From NCBI GenBank assembly GCA_023412805.1, contig JAEZRM010000137.1:118887-182886 (forward strand): DNA of 64,000 bases, in the 5' to 3' direction. The DNA is from Pseudomonadota bacterium (GTDB taxonomy: Bacteria; Pseudomonadota; Alphaproteobacteria; Rhizobiales; Hyphomicrobiaceae). The translations under genes and the position numbers were made by a program. The notes below the pieces were generated by a model. That model saw only the letters and a program-made list of their open reading frames with translations, did no database searches and was not told the DNA's origin. Positions 8,146 to 16,531 of the stretch are shown here, piece by piece. Every line of letters begins with the position of its first letter. The first letter of the stretch is position 1.

Positions 8146-8622
8146 TTACTTCACGTCGGCCGCGACCTTCATGGACGTGATTTTGTCGGGGTTCTGGACA
8201 GGCTCGCCACGCTTGATCTTGTCGACGTTGTCCATGCCTTCGATGACCTGTCCCCAGACCGTATACTGGCGATCGAGGAAGCTCGCATCGTCGAACACGA
8301 TAAAGAACTGGCTGTTGGCGCTGTCGGGATTCTGGGCGCGCGCCATGGAGCAGATGCCGCGCACGTGCGGCTCGGCATTGAACTCCTGCTTGAGGTTCGG
8401 GTGCTTCGAGCCGCCGGTGCCGGTGCCGTGCGGGCAGCCGACCTGCGCCATGAAGCCATCGATTACTCGATGGAAGACGATGCCGTCATAAAAACCTTCA
8501 CGCGCCAGCGTCTTGATGCGCTCGACATGCTTCGGCGCGAGATCGGGGCGCAACTGGATGACGACCTGACCTTTGGTCGTGTCCATGATGATGGTGTTCT
8601 CGGGATCTTTGATATCGGCCAT
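8146..8622 (-). CDS. ppiB: Peptidyl-prolyl cis-trans isomerase, cyclophilin type (cytoplasmic)
   Basis: 158 residues, no signal peptide. Cyclophilin core: FHRVIDGFMAQVGCPHGTGTGG contains the catalytic Arg and the FxxxQ motif (F-M-A-Q); then ICSMARAQNPDSANSQFFI and GQVIEGMDNVDKI. It catalyses X-Pro isomerisation during protein folding in the cytoplasm. A strong AAAGGAG binding site lies 6 bases before the ATG. The paralogue at 8672 is 49 bases upstream on the same strand. Probably co-transcribed, giving one cytoplasmic and one exported enzyme. Confidence 0.95.
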   Translation of the reverse strand: MADIKDPENTIIMDTTKGQVVIQLRPDLAPKHVERIKTLAREGFYDGIVFHRVIDGFMAQVGCPHGTGTGGSKHPNLKQEFNAEPHVRGICSMARAQNPDSANSQFFIVFDDASFLDRQYTVWGQVIEGMDNVDKIKRGEPVQNPDKITSMKVAADVK

Positions 8623-8671
8623 GACTGGCTCCTTTGTACTCGGTTTCCAGATTGCGGGAGGCGGCGCGCGC

Positions 8672-9217
8672 TCAGCGCTTCACGTCGCCGAGGATATAGA
8701 CCTTCTGCATAACGTCGGGCTTGGCCGGCGGTTCGCCCTTGGCGATCTTGTCGACGTTCTCCATGCCCTCCACGACTTCGCCCCAGAGCGTGTACTGCCC
8801 GGTCAGGCTGCGGCAGCCCGTGCCGAAGCAGATGAAGAACTGGCTGTTTGCGGTATTCGGGTCGTTCGTGCGCGCCGCGCCGACGCTGCCGCGCTTGTAG
8901 ACTTCCTGGCTGAACTCCGCCGGCAGATTGCCGAGCTTGGAGCCACCCATGCCGGTACCGGTCGGATCGCCTGTCTGGGCCATGAAGCCCGCGATCACGC
9001 GATGGAATTTATGATTGTTGTAGAAGCCCTGCCGCGCGAGCGTCTTCACGCGCTCGACGTGCTTCGGCGCGAGATCGGGGCGGAGCTTGATCACCACCGG
9101 ACCGTCCTTGAGCTCGATGACCAGCGTATTCTGCGGATCGAGCTTGCCGCCCTGCGCGTGCACCGGACCGACGGCCGCGATCAGGGTCATGATAAAGCTT
9201 GCAATGAGCGTTCTCAC
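8672..9217 (-). CDS. Exported peptidyl-prolyl cis-trans isomerase, cyclophilin type
   Basis: 181 residues from a GTG at 9217, chosen because AAGGAG precedes it by about nine bases; the open frame upstream is not protein-like. A signal peptide (VRTLIASFIMTLIAAVGPVHA) ends at an AxA-type site, so the enzyme is periplasmic. The cyclophilin core has FHRVIAGFMAQTGDPTG and NTANSQFFICFG. An additional Cys (GTGC) near the active-site loop distinguishes it from the downstream cytoplasmic copy. It presumably assists folding of exported proteins. Forms a two-gene unit with ppiB. Confidence 0.93.
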   Translation of the reverse strand: MRTLIASFIMTLIAAVGPVHAQGGKLDPQNTLVIELKDGPVVIKLRPDLAPKHVERVKTLARQGFYNNHKFHRVIAGFMAQTGDPTGTGMGGSKLGNLPAEFSQEVYKRGSVGAARTNDPNTANSQFFICFGTGCRSLTGQYTLWGEVVEGMENVDKIAKGEPPAKPDVMQKVYILGDVKR

Positions 9218-9269
9218 GAACGTGAACTCCTTAGAGCTGCTTCTATTGGATGGCGTGCGGCTGAATTCG

Positions 9270-9770
9270 CTACTTGCTCGCCGCCTTGGCCTTGAGCGCA
9301 CGGGCTACATCACGCGAAACGAACGGCTTGACGTCGCCACCCATGAGCGCGATCTGGCGTACCAGCGTGGCCGTGATGTGGCGTACATCCGGGCTTGCAG
9401 GCAGGAACACCGTATCGATGTCCTCCGCGATTGCCCCATTCATGCCCGACATCTGCATCTCGTAGTCGAAGTCGGTGGCGTCGCGCAGACCGCGGAAGAT
9501 CGCCCGCGCTCCGGCCTCGCGCGCCGCGTCAACGACGAGACCGTCGAAGGTCACGACCTCGATGGTGGCACCGAATTCCTTGGCCGCACCGCGCGTTTCG
9601 GCCTTCAGCATCGCTGTACGTTCTGCGACCGAGAAGAGCGGTGTCTTACCGGGATGAATACCGATCCCGATGACGAGTTTGTCGACGAGGGCCAGTGCCC
9701 GGCGCATGACGTCGACGTGACCGAGCGTCACGGGATCGAAGGAGCCGGAATAAAAGCCAATGCGGGTCAT
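9270..9770 (-). CDS. coaD: Phosphopantetheine adenylyltransferase
   Basis: 166 residues, the standard length. The nucleotidyltransferase motif [10 protein letters not shown] (T/HxGH) is at 9-18 and the C-terminal ISSTxxR-like motif reads [10 protein letters not shown]. CoaD transfers AMP from ATP to 4'-phosphopantetheine, the fourth step of CoA synthesis, in the cytoplasm. It lies 52 bases upstream of the cyclophilin pair on the same strand. The assignment is secure from the motifs. Confidence 0.96.
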   Translation of the reverse strand: MTRIGFYSGSFDPVTLGHVDVMRRALALVDKLVIGIGIHPGKTPLFSVAERTAMLKAETRGAAKEFGATIEVVTFDGLVVDAAREAGARAIFRGLRDATDFDYEMQMSGMNGAIAEDIDTVFLPASPDVRHITATLVRQIALMGGDVKPFVSRDVARALKAKAASK

Positions 9771-9796
9771 GCAGTCCTCAGCTCATGCTTCGTGCG

Positions 9797-10417
9797 TTAT
9801 GTCGGCCGGCGGAGTGTCGCGAGCACGGCGCCACCGGCAAGCAACAGTCCACCCGAGATGCCGTTGAGCGCGCGCGTGTGACGATCTGCGAACACGGTGC
9901 GGACCTTGGCCACGAGAAACGTGTAGGTGATATCGACTGCCGCGAGCGTCACGATGAACACCAAGGCGAGTACCGCGAGCTGCGGTCCAGGAGCCTGCGA
10001 GGGATCGAGAAACTGCGGCAGGAAGGCACCCAGGAACAGCAGCACCTTCGGATTCGAGAGGCTGACGATCAGTCCATTGAGATAAAGCGAGCTGCTATTG
10101 CGCGTGCGCGCGGCCTGCACGGGTGGTGCTGTGTAGGATGTGTAGAGCTGCCGCGCCCCGAGATAGATGAGATAGGCCGCACCCAGCCAGCGGATCACGT
10201 CGAACCAATCCGACATCAGCACCATTACGGAGTTCATGCCGAGCGCCGCGATGATGACCAGCGTCGAGAAACCGGTCGTCGAACCGGCCAGCGTCCAAAG
10301 GCCACCCTTCAGCCCGTGCGCCGTCGTATTGGCGATGATGAGGCTCATGTTGGGCCCCGGCGTGATCGCCAGAAAGATGCAGGCGACGACGAACGCCGCG
10401 AGTATGCCCATGCTCAT
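9797..10417 (-). CDS. LysE/RhtB family amino acid exporter
   Basis: About 206 residues with five or six membrane segments. The family signature AITPGPNM follows the first segment, and SNPKVLLFLGAFLPQF is the second conserved RhtB motif. These carriers export amino acids such as homoserine, threonine or lysine; substrate cannot be told from sequence. The start at 10417 (MSMGIL) is preferred over the longer frame, whose first 32 residues are Arg/Ala-rich and lack membrane character; 10411 is the alternative. The gene is divergent from the GNAT gene at 10522, with a TATATA-like patch at about 10466-10473 between them. Confidence 0.88.
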   Translation of the reverse strand: MSMGILAAFVVACIFLAITPGPNMSLIIANTTAHGLKGGLWTLAGSTTGFSTLVIIAALGMNSVMVLMSDWFDVIRWLGAAYLIYLGARQLYTSYTAPPVQAARTRNSSSLYLNGLIVSLSNPKVLLFLGAFLPQFLDPSQAPGPQLAVLALVFIVTLAAVDITYTFLVAKVRTVFADRHTRALNGISGGLLLAGGAVLATLRRPT

Positions 10418-10521
10418 GGTCAGACTGCCCACCAAAAACCGCGTCAGCGCGGCCGCCGCTTTGCTATATAGGGGGAGCGCGCGGCTGTCACGGCCCGCCA
10501 GCACAAGAGCCACAAACCACC

Positions 10522-11004
10522 ATGCGGGCAGCAGAATTCCAGATCATCGCCGTCCGTACGTCCGATGACCTCACGGCAACGATCGCGTTGTTTCGCGCCT
10601 ACGCCACCTCCCTCGGTGTCGATCTCGCCTACCAGGACTTCGAGGCCGAGCTTGCCGCCATGCCTGGGAAATATGCCCCGCCCACAGGCGAGCTTCTGCT
10701 CGCAAGGGGCGCCGATGGCGCGCCGCTCGGCTGCGTCGGCCTGCGGCCCGTCGATCCCGATGGCTACTGCGAGATGAAGCGGCTCTATGTTTCGCCCGGC
10801 GCCCGCGGCATGGGTCTCGGCCGGGCGCTGGTCGAAGCCGTGCTCGATGCGGCGACGCGCCTCGGCTTCCGCGAGCTTCGCCTCGACACATTGCCCGACA
10901 TGAGCGACGCGCAAGCGCTCTATGCGCGTATGGGTTTCGTGCGGATCGCGCCATACTACGACACGCCGATCGCCGGCACCGTGTTCATGGCGCGTCGGCT
11001 CTGA
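10522..11004 (+). CDS. GNAT family N-acetyltransferase
   Basis: 160 residues. The acetyl-CoA binding motif A is visible as MKRLYVSPGARGMGLGRALVE with the Q/RxxGxG/A loop (R-G-M-G-L-G), followed by LRLDTLPDM and an ARMGFVRI segment. It is a small cytoplasmic acetyltransferase of unknown substrate. It is divergent from the LysE exporter, a common pairing that may link acetylation and export of one metabolite; that is inference. It ends 4 bases before the convergent thiD stop. Confidence 0.85.
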   Translation: MRAAEFQIIAVRTSDDLTATIALFRAYATSLGVDLAYQDFEAELAAMPGKYAPPTGELLLARGADGAPLGCVGLRPVDPDGYCEMKRLYVSPGARGMGLGRALVEAVLDAATRLGFRELRLDTLPDMSDAQALYARMGFVRIAPYYDTPIAGTVFMARRL

Positions 11005-11008
11005 GCGC

Positions 11009-11830
11009 CTAGACAGGAGAGCCGTGCCGCCGGATGGCATAGAGATGATCGACGGGGCCGTTACCCTTGCCGATCGGATTCTTCGCGCCGTGCACGATCG
11101 CATCCTGGATGAAAGCCTTTGCGCGCCGCACGGCATCGTCGAGCTTGTCGCCGGTCGCGAGAAATGCCGCAATGGCCGCCGAGAGCGTGCAGCCCGTGCC
11201 ATGCGTATGACGCGTGTCGATCCGCGGTGCCGCAAGCCGGAGCGTCGGCCCCTGTCCATCGATCAGTAGATCGACCGCGTCGACGCTGCTTCCGTGCCCG
11301 CCCTTCATGAGCACGGCCTTGCAGGAGAAGCGGCGGCAGATTTCGCGCCCCTGATCTTCGATAGCCGCTTCGGTCTCGGCCATAGTCGTATCGAGCAGGC
11401 GCGCCGCCTCCGGCAGGTTCGGCGTGATCACGCGCGCGTGCGGCAGCAGCACATGGCGCACGGCATCGATGGCCTCTTCCTGGAGCAGCACATCGCCGCT
11501 CGTCGCCACCATCACAGGGTCGACGACCAGCGGAATTTCAGGAAACTCCTTCAGCGTCGATACAATGGCCTCGATCACGGCCGCCGTCGCGAGCATACCC
11601 GTCTTCGCCGCCCCGACATGAAGGTCGGTCATGACCGAGCGGATCTGCTGTTTGACGAACGATGGCTCGACGGGCAGCACGCCTTGCACGCCCTGCGTAT
11701 TCTGTGCCGTCAGCGCGGTCAGCACGCTCGCGCCATAAACGCCGAGCGCCGTGAACGTCTTGAGATCGGCCTGGATACCCGCTCCGCCCGAGCTGTCGGA
11801 ACCGGCAATGGTCAGCGCAATGGGAACCAT
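11009..11830 (-). CDS. thiD: Hydroxymethylpyrimidine/phosphomethylpyrimidine kinase
   Basis: 273 residues. It has the ribokinase-fold motifs [20 protein letters not shown] near the N-terminus, [10 protein letters not shown] in the middle and the catalytic [13 protein letters not shown] loop near the C-terminus (GTGC supplies the anion hole and base). It phosphorylates HMP and HMP-P in thiamine synthesis. It is the last gene of the soxA-soxX-soxB-ccdA-thiD run, 24 bases after ccdA, so it is probably co-transcribed. No functional link to sulfur oxidation is obvious. Confidence 0.95.
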   Translation of the reverse strand: MVPIALTIAGSDSSGGAGIQADLKTFTALGVYGASVLTALTAQNTQGVQGVLPVEPSFVKQQIRSVMTDLHVGAAKTGMLATAAVIEAIVSTLKEFPEIPLVVDPVMVATSGDVLLQEEAIDAVRHVLLPHARVITPNLPEAARLLDTTMAETEAAIEDQGREICRRFSCKAVLMKGGHGSSVDAVDLLIDGQGPTLRLAAPRIDTRHTHGTGCTLSAAIAAFLATGDKLDDAVRRAKAFIQDAIVHGAKNPIGKGNGPVDHLYAIRRHGSPV

Positions 11831-11854
11831 GAGTTTTTGCCTCGCGCGGGGCGG

Positions 11855-12655
11855 CTACTGTCCAGCGCCCTTCTTCAGAATTTCGCCTTGCAGATCCTTG
11901 GGCGTTCCCCAAGCCTCGATCTCCGCCAGGAAGGGTACATTATCGATCAGCCATTGCCCGATCCATGCAATCGATCCCGTCAGGAACGCAATGCCCGTCA
12001 GGATCAGCAGTACGCCCATGATCTTCTCGACCTTACCCAGATGGGCGCGGAATCGTTGCATGAAGCCGAGGAATGGTCTTATGGCCACCGCCGCAAGAAC
12101 GAACGGTATGCCGAGCCCGAGCGAATACACCGCGAGCATTTTGACGCCGAGGCCGAGGCTTCCTTCGCTAGCCGCCAAGGTCAGCACTGCTGCCAGGATC
12201 GGACCGATGCACGGCGTCCAGCCGAATGCGAAGGCGAGGCCCATGATGTAGGCGCCGATAAAGCTCGCGCCCTCAACGTTCGCCCGGTAGCGCGTATCGC
12301 TGTGCAGAAGTGGAATTTGGAACAGCCCGAGAAAGTGCAAGCCGAAGAGGATAATCACCACCCCGGCCACCATCGACAGCTCGTATTTGTAGGTCTGGAT
12401 GAACTGGCCGAACATCGATGCGCCCGCGCCGAGACCGACGAATACGGTCGTAAAGCCGAGCACGAAGCAGAAGGACGCCAGCACGACCCGCATCCATGTC
12501 CGCCGGTCGATCTTACCCGAGCTCGACATCTGCTCGATGGACATGCCGCCGAGATAGCTGAGATAGGGCGGCACGAGCGGCAGCACGCAGGGCGAGAGAA
12601 AGCTCAAGACGCCCGCGAGCAGAATGCCAAAGTAGATGTACAGTTCCGCCAGCAC
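11855..12655 (-). CDS. ccdA: CcdA/SoxV-like thiol-disulfide membrane transporter
   Basis: 266 residues from a GTG at 12655, chosen because GGGAG lies 6 bases upstream; a longer GTG frame from 12697 also exists. Six membrane segments. The two redox cysteines are in [11 protein letters not shown] in the first segment and FGWTPCIGP in the fourth. CcdA/SoxV proteins carry reducing equivalents from cytoplasmic thioredoxin to periplasmic thiols. SoxV does so for the Sox system (via SoxW to SoxYZ), and CcdA for haem attachment. Its place directly behind soxB favours the SoxV role; no soxW is adjacent. Confidence 0.85.
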   Translation of the reverse strand: MLAELYIYFGILLAGVLSFLSPCVLPLVPPYLSYLGGMSIEQMSSSGKIDRRTWMRVVLASFCFVLGFTTVFVGLGAGASMFGQFIQTYKYELSMVAGVVIILFGLHFLGLFQIPLLHSDTRYRANVEGASFIGAYIMGLAFAFGWTPCIGPILAAVLTLAASEGSLGLGVKMLAVYSLGLGIPFVLAAVAIRPFLGFMQRFRAHLGKVEKIMGVLLILTGIAFLTGSIAWIGQWLIDNVPFLAEIEAWGTPKDLQGEILKKGAGQ

Positions 12656-12753
12656 GCCGTGCTCCCAATTGCGGGCGGCGCGCAGCCACCCGGCCACGAG
12701 ACAGCAAGACGAACAGGGGCATCAAGTCAATCCCGCGCGCGGATTGGCCGCCC

Positions 12754-14472
12754 CTAGGTCGCGCTGCGAACAACGCGCACAGGGGCGGCCGGCACGTCCG
12801 CGATGACCTGCCGCGTGCGCAGATGACTGGCGACGAGATCCCAGATCGCGGGGCCTTCCGTGCTCTCGTTGATCGAGGCCCAGCCGGCGACCGTATAGAC
12901 TGCGGCGGCCTCGATCAGCTCGCCGCTCTTCACGAGCCGCATGTCCGAAATGCGCTTGCCCATGGGTGCGTCCACATCGATCGTGAAGCTCATGCCGCCG
13001 ACACGGACCATATCGCCGCCCTGCTGATAGTAGGGATCGGGATTGAAGAGATTGTCGGCCACATCCTCGAGGATGTTCTTGATCATGTCCCCCCGGAAGG
13101 GCAGGCGATAGACCTTCGGGTACGTGATGGCCGTGGCGTTGTACACATCGTCCCAGGTAATAGCCTGACCGGGGACGAGCGACGTGCCCCAGCGGAAGCC
13201 CGGCGAGAAGCAGATCTCGGCGTCGCGCTCCGCAAGCAGCGCCTCGCAGATGAGATCATCGAGTGAGCCCGAGAAGTTGCCGCGCCGATAGAGCAGCGTG
13301 TCCGTGCGCGCGAGCTCCGTCGAAAGCATCGCCTCGTGCGGCGCACGGATGTCGTCGATCAGACGCGCCATGTCCGGATCGGGCGTGATGACATCGGCGA
13401 GCACAGGCATGAGCGAGTAGCTGAAGTCTGCGATGCGCCCACCCTTCACATCGAGATCGAGGCGCGAGAGGAACTTGCCGTTCGATCCCGTGGCAATCAG
13501 CAGCGTGCTGCCAACGCGCTCGGGGCGCGGAATGGCATCGTGCGTGTGGGCGGTGAGGATGACATCGATCCCCTCGACACGGCCCGCAAGCTTGCGATCG
13601 ACGTCGAAACCGTTGTGCGAGTTGAGCACCACGACCTCGGCTCCCGCCGCCCGGACGGCGGCAACATTGCGCCGGATTTCCTCCTCGCGGATGCCGAATG
13701 ACCATGCCGGTATCATCCAGCGCGGATTGGCGATGGGCGTATAGGGAAATGCCTGGCCGATGACGCCGATGCGCACACCGCCCTTCTCGTAGATGCGCCA
13801 GGCCTTGAAAACCGGCTCATCGAAATCGTTGTCCATGATGTTGCCGGCGAGGAAGTCGAGCTTCGCCGAGCCACGTCCGTCCTTGTCACCGAACAACGTA
13901 CTGACTTGTTTATGACCGAGCGTGAACTCCCAGTGCGCCGTCATGGCGTCGACGCCCAGTGCTTCGACAATACGCATCATATCGGCACCCTTCGTGTGGA
14001 GCGCCGTGAACGAGCCCTGCAGGGTATCGCCACCGTCGAGGAGCAATGTGCGCTCGGTGCCGCGTTCGGCGCGCACGGCCTTCACGAGTGTCGCCAGACG
14101 GTCCATGCCGCCGACGCGTCCATACTCCTTGGCGAGCGTGGCGTAATCCGTCGACGAAAGCATGTAGGCATCGGCCGAACCGGGTGCGATGCCGTAGTGG
14201 TTGAGGAATTCGCGATCGGTCAGATGGGGCGGCAGTCCGCGCACATCACCCACGCCGAGGTTGACCGAGGGTTCGCGGAAATAGACCGGACGGATCTGCG
14301 CGTGGCAGTCCGAGAAGTGCAGGATCGTCACCTGCCCCTTGGCGTCGAAGCGGAGAATGTCCTCCTGCCTCAAGCCGCGACGCAGTGTCTGGCCGAGCGC
14401 GGGCGCGCCGGGGCCTGCTGCGAGTGCCGCCGTCGCCAAGGCAATCTGCAGGAACTCCCGGCGGGAGTGCAT
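12754..14472 (-). CDS. soxB: SoxB, sulfate thiohydrolase of the thiosulfate oxidation system
   Basis: 572 residues from the ATG at 14472 (MHSRREFLQIAL), a Tat-type signal (SRREFLQ); the upstream frame is not protein-like. The dimanganese metallophosphoesterase motifs are present: SDCHAQ, GGDTLQGS, AHWEFTLG, LNSHNGFD and TAHTHDAI. A C-terminal 5'-nucleotidase-like domain contains SPGFRWG and LPFRGDM. SoxB releases sulfate from the cysteine-bound sulfane-sulfonate on SoxY in the periplasm. It follows soxX by 71 bases, a gap that contains a strong hairpin. No soxYZ genes are in the window. Confidence 0.95.
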   Translation of the reverse strand: MHSRREFLQIALATAALAAGPGAPALGQTLRRGLRQEDILRFDAKGQVTILHFSDCHAQIRPVYFREPSVNLGVGDVRGLPPHLTDREFLNHYGIAPGSADAYMLSSTDYATLAKEYGRVGGMDRLATLVKAVRAERGTERTLLLDGGDTLQGSFTALHTKGADMMRIVEALGVDAMTAHWEFTLGHKQVSTLFGDKDGRGSAKLDFLAGNIMDNDFDEPVFKAWRIYEKGGVRIGVIGQAFPYTPIANPRWMIPAWSFGIREEEIRRNVAAVRAAGAEVVVLNSHNGFDVDRKLAGRVEGIDVILTAHTHDAIPRPERVGSTLLIATGSNGKFLSRLDLDVKGGRIADFSYSLMPVLADVITPDPDMARLIDDIRAPHEAMLSTELARTDTLLYRRGNFSGSLDDLICEALLAERDAEICFSPGFRWGTSLVPGQAITWDDVYNATAITYPKVYRLPFRGDMIKNILEDVADNLFNPDPYYQQGGDMVRVGGMSFTIDVDAPMGKRISDMRLVKSGELIEAAAVYTVAGWASINESTEGPAIWDLVASHLRTRQVIADVPAAPVRVVRSAT

Positions 14473-14504
14473 GAACGGGCACCTACCTCTGCTGCGGACG
14501 GACG

Positions 14505-14535
14505 AAGGGCGGTCTGTGCGTGCACAGCCGCCCTT
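14505..14535 (-). other. Intercistronic hairpin between soxX and soxB
   Basis: Inverted repeat of 14 paired bases with one bulged base (14505-14519 with 14522-14535) around a 2-base loop. On the minus strand no T-run follows, so it looks less like a full terminator than an mRNA processing or stability element that could set the SoxXA to SoxB ratio. Structure is read from sequence; role is inferred. Confidence 0.55.
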
Positions 14536-14543
14536 TGCAGTAC

Positions 14544-15158
14544 CTACTTGTTGACGGGGCTGTCCGGGCTCATGACGAGTGCAACGAGATCCTTGATCTG
14601 GTCGATGGTCAGCACTGCGTTCGAGCCGAAACGCGGCATGAGCGAGCACGGGAAGGAGGCGTGGGCATTGTAGATCTTGTCGTACACCGCCTTCACATCA
14701 GCGTCGGCATACTTCCTGATCTTGCCATATTCCCGGAGGCTCGGACCGACTGTGCCGTAGCTGACTTCCTCTTGCGTCATCTGATGGCAGGCATAGCAGT
14801 TCCCGCCATTGGGGCGACGCGCCGGATAATCCGAAAAGCGCTGGCCGTAGCCGCTCTGGGCAATGGCCTCACCCTTCTTCCAATCACCGAGCAGCTTACC
14901 GTCCTCGGGATATTTGATCGTGGCCTTGGCGGCGGCCATGATCTTATCCGCTTCGGCGGTCGACGGGGCGTTGCGCGTCGCGCTGCACACCTTCATGGTC
15001 TCGTCCTGAGTGACGCGGCCAGCCCAATCCTTTGGTGCTTGCGAGAAGGCGAATGTCATCAGGACATCCGCATGAAGTGGATCGATCTTCGCTTCCTGAG
15101 CCGTTGCAGGCCCGATCAGAAGCGTCGCGAGAGCAGCAAGGATCACATGCTTTTTCAT
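14544..15158 (-). CDS. soxX: SoxX, c-type cytochrome subunit of SoxXA
   Basis: 204 residues with a signal peptide (MKKHVILAALATLLIGPATA). One haem-binding CYACH is at 121-125, and Met174 in SLMPRFGSN is the distal axial ligand, with the usual SoxX motif order. With SoxA it forms the periplasmic cytochrome that oxidatively couples thiosulfate to the SoxY cysteine. The Shine-Dalgarno GGGAGGG is 7 bases before the ATG; the gene begins 14 bases after soxA, so translation is probably coupled. The ~90-residue N-terminal part before the haem domain is typical of the longer SoxX type. Confidence 0.93.
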   Translation of the reverse strand: MKKHVILAALATLLIGPATAQEAKIDPLHADVLMTFAFSQAPKDWAGRVTQDETMKVCSATRNAPSTAEADKIMAAAKATIKYPEDGKLLGDWKKGEAIAQSGYGQRFSDYPARRPNGGNCYACHQMTQEEVSYGTVGPSLREYGKIRKYADADVKAVYDKIYNAHASFPCSLMPRFGSNAVLTIDQIKDLVALVMSPDSPVNK

Positions 15159-15172
15159 GGTGCCGCCCTCCC

Positions 15173-16198
15173 TCAGCGCTTCAGGCCGGGCGCGGCGATC
15201 TCGCCGTCGCGCGCGCGATCATAGAGATAAGCCGACAGCGCCACGCTGACGTCCGAGCCGAAATCGAGACGATGCAGCCGCATCTGCCAGTAACAGTCGA
15301 GCAAGCGATGCTGCATGGTCATGACATGCGTGCTGGAGACGCGGTAGGCGGGCCATTCGCCGATGACGGCCTTGGCTTCCTTGGGTTCGGAAAGATAGGG
15401 CAGCGGCTGGAGGCGAATGCGCTTTCCGGACTCCGAATGGCATGTCGCGCAGGAAAAATCGAACGGCCCCTGGCGACGGAAGAACAGAGCCTCACCGAGC
15501 GCAATCGCCTCTTTCTCCTTGGCGTGCTCGGCCTTCGGCGCAATCTTCATGCCTGAGGATTTGCTCGAGATGAACGTCGCTATGGCGCCGATGTCCTTGA
15601 CCGGCGCGCCGCCTCCCGGATGTGGGCTCTTGCGGAATGCCGTGCTGTCGAATGCCTGGAAGTTCTCCATGCACCACAGGACACGCGTCTCCGTGTCCAT
15701 GACGCGGTCGGCATCCTCGAAGTAGCGCGGCATCTCCGCGAACGCGCCATCCAAGTTGCCGACGCCCTTACCGAGATCGCACGTCTCCGCGAGCGAAACA
15801 TTCTTCGGCCCCTTCTTGGCCGCCCACAGCGCCTCGCCGCGATCGGCATCGAGCAGTGCGGGATTGCTCCAGGGGTCTTCCTTCATCATGCGGCGATACT
15901 GCTCGAGCCCACGCTCAGTCGCGGCGTCCTGCTCGGCCTGGGGTACAGCCGGCGCGGCAGCCGCTGTCTTCGGCGCAGCGGGCGCACTCGCAGCAGGCGG
16001 TGCCGCTGGCTTGGCCGCCGCCGCCTTCTCCGCCTCGTCCATGCGGCGCATGTGCTCTTCGTAGGCTTTGCGCGCCTGCTCGAGCTGTGCCGGTGTCTGG
16101 GCTGCCACCCACGGCACGACGGCTGTCGCCATCAACCCAAGGCCAAGCCCGACAACGGCCATCGCCGCGCCGGGGGTTTGCAGTCGCCACCCTCGCAT
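15173..16198 (-). CDS. soxA: SoxA, c-type cytochrome subunit of SoxXA
   Basis: 341 residues from the ATG at 16198, preceded by AGGCAGGAA. Signal peptide ends near VPWVAAQ. Residues about 40-100 are a charged helix and an Ala/Pro-rich linker not usual in SoxA. The catalytic haem motif CATCH is at 250-254 and the modified Cys ligand is C302 in LLDCYW. The first haem site is degenerate: only Cys140 (ETCDLG) and Cys176 (LWCMEN) remain, probably as a disulfide, so this is a single-haem SoxA. First gene of the sox operon; it forms the SoxXA complex with the next gene. Confidence 0.93.
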   Translation of the reverse strand: MRGWRLQTPGAAMAVVGLGLGLMATAVVPWVAAQTPAQLEQARKAYEEHMRRMDEAEKAAAAKPAAPPAASAPAAPKTAAAAPAVPQAEQDAATERGLEQYRRMMKEDPWSNPALLDADRGEALWAAKKGPKNVSLAETCDLGKGVGNLDGAFAEMPRYFEDADRVMDTETRVLWCMENFQAFDSTAFRKSPHPGGGAPVKDIGAIATFISSKSSGMKIAPKAEHAKEKEAIALGEALFFRRQGPFDFSCATCHSESGKRIRLQPLPYLSEPKEAKAVIGEWPAYRVSSTHVMTMQHRLLDCYWQMRLHRLDFGSDVSVALSAYLYDRARDGEIAAPGLKR

Positions 16199-16342
16199 TT
16201 CCTGCCTCCCTTGCCCTTCCTTAGCCATCAGCATGTCTTTGCCCGTCCGTCATGGACGCCGGGATGAGCTGATATTCAAATATTACGGTATTTGCAGAAG
16301 CAGCACGGTGCAACAGATTAGATTGATTTCAGTTCCGGCCGG

Positions 16343-16531
16343 TCAATCGTCCGGAGATCGCGGACCGCGCCTGCGCTCGAATGCGCGGGCACCCCAGACG
16401 ATGGCGGCGACCAGAGTGCCGAGCGCGCCGGTGACCATGAAAATCGGTACCAGTATCGGCACGAAGGCCCATACCATGGCGATGCCCAGCAGAGCCGCTG
16501 TACTGATCAGCCAAATCTGAAGAAAACTCAT
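16343..16531 (-). CDS. 62-residue membrane protein coupled to the MreB paralogue
   Basis: Two hydrophobic segments (about 5-22 and 26-46) separated by Pro-rich VPILVPIF, then a basic tail (RAFERRRGPRSPDD). The start ATG overlaps the stop of the MreB-like gene as ATGA (16528-16531), a strong sign of translational coupling and of a shared job. I do not recognise the family. A membrane partner or anchor for the filament protein is a reasonable guess, no more. Confidence 0.65.
   Translation of the reverse strand: MSFLQIWLISTAALLGIAMVWAFVPILVPIFMVTGALGTLVAAIVWGARAFERRRGPRSPDD

Noticed and set aside
11009..11830. TPP riboswitch expected near thiD
   Set aside because: thiD is the last gene of the sox run with only 24 bases upstream; no THI-box sequence is present.
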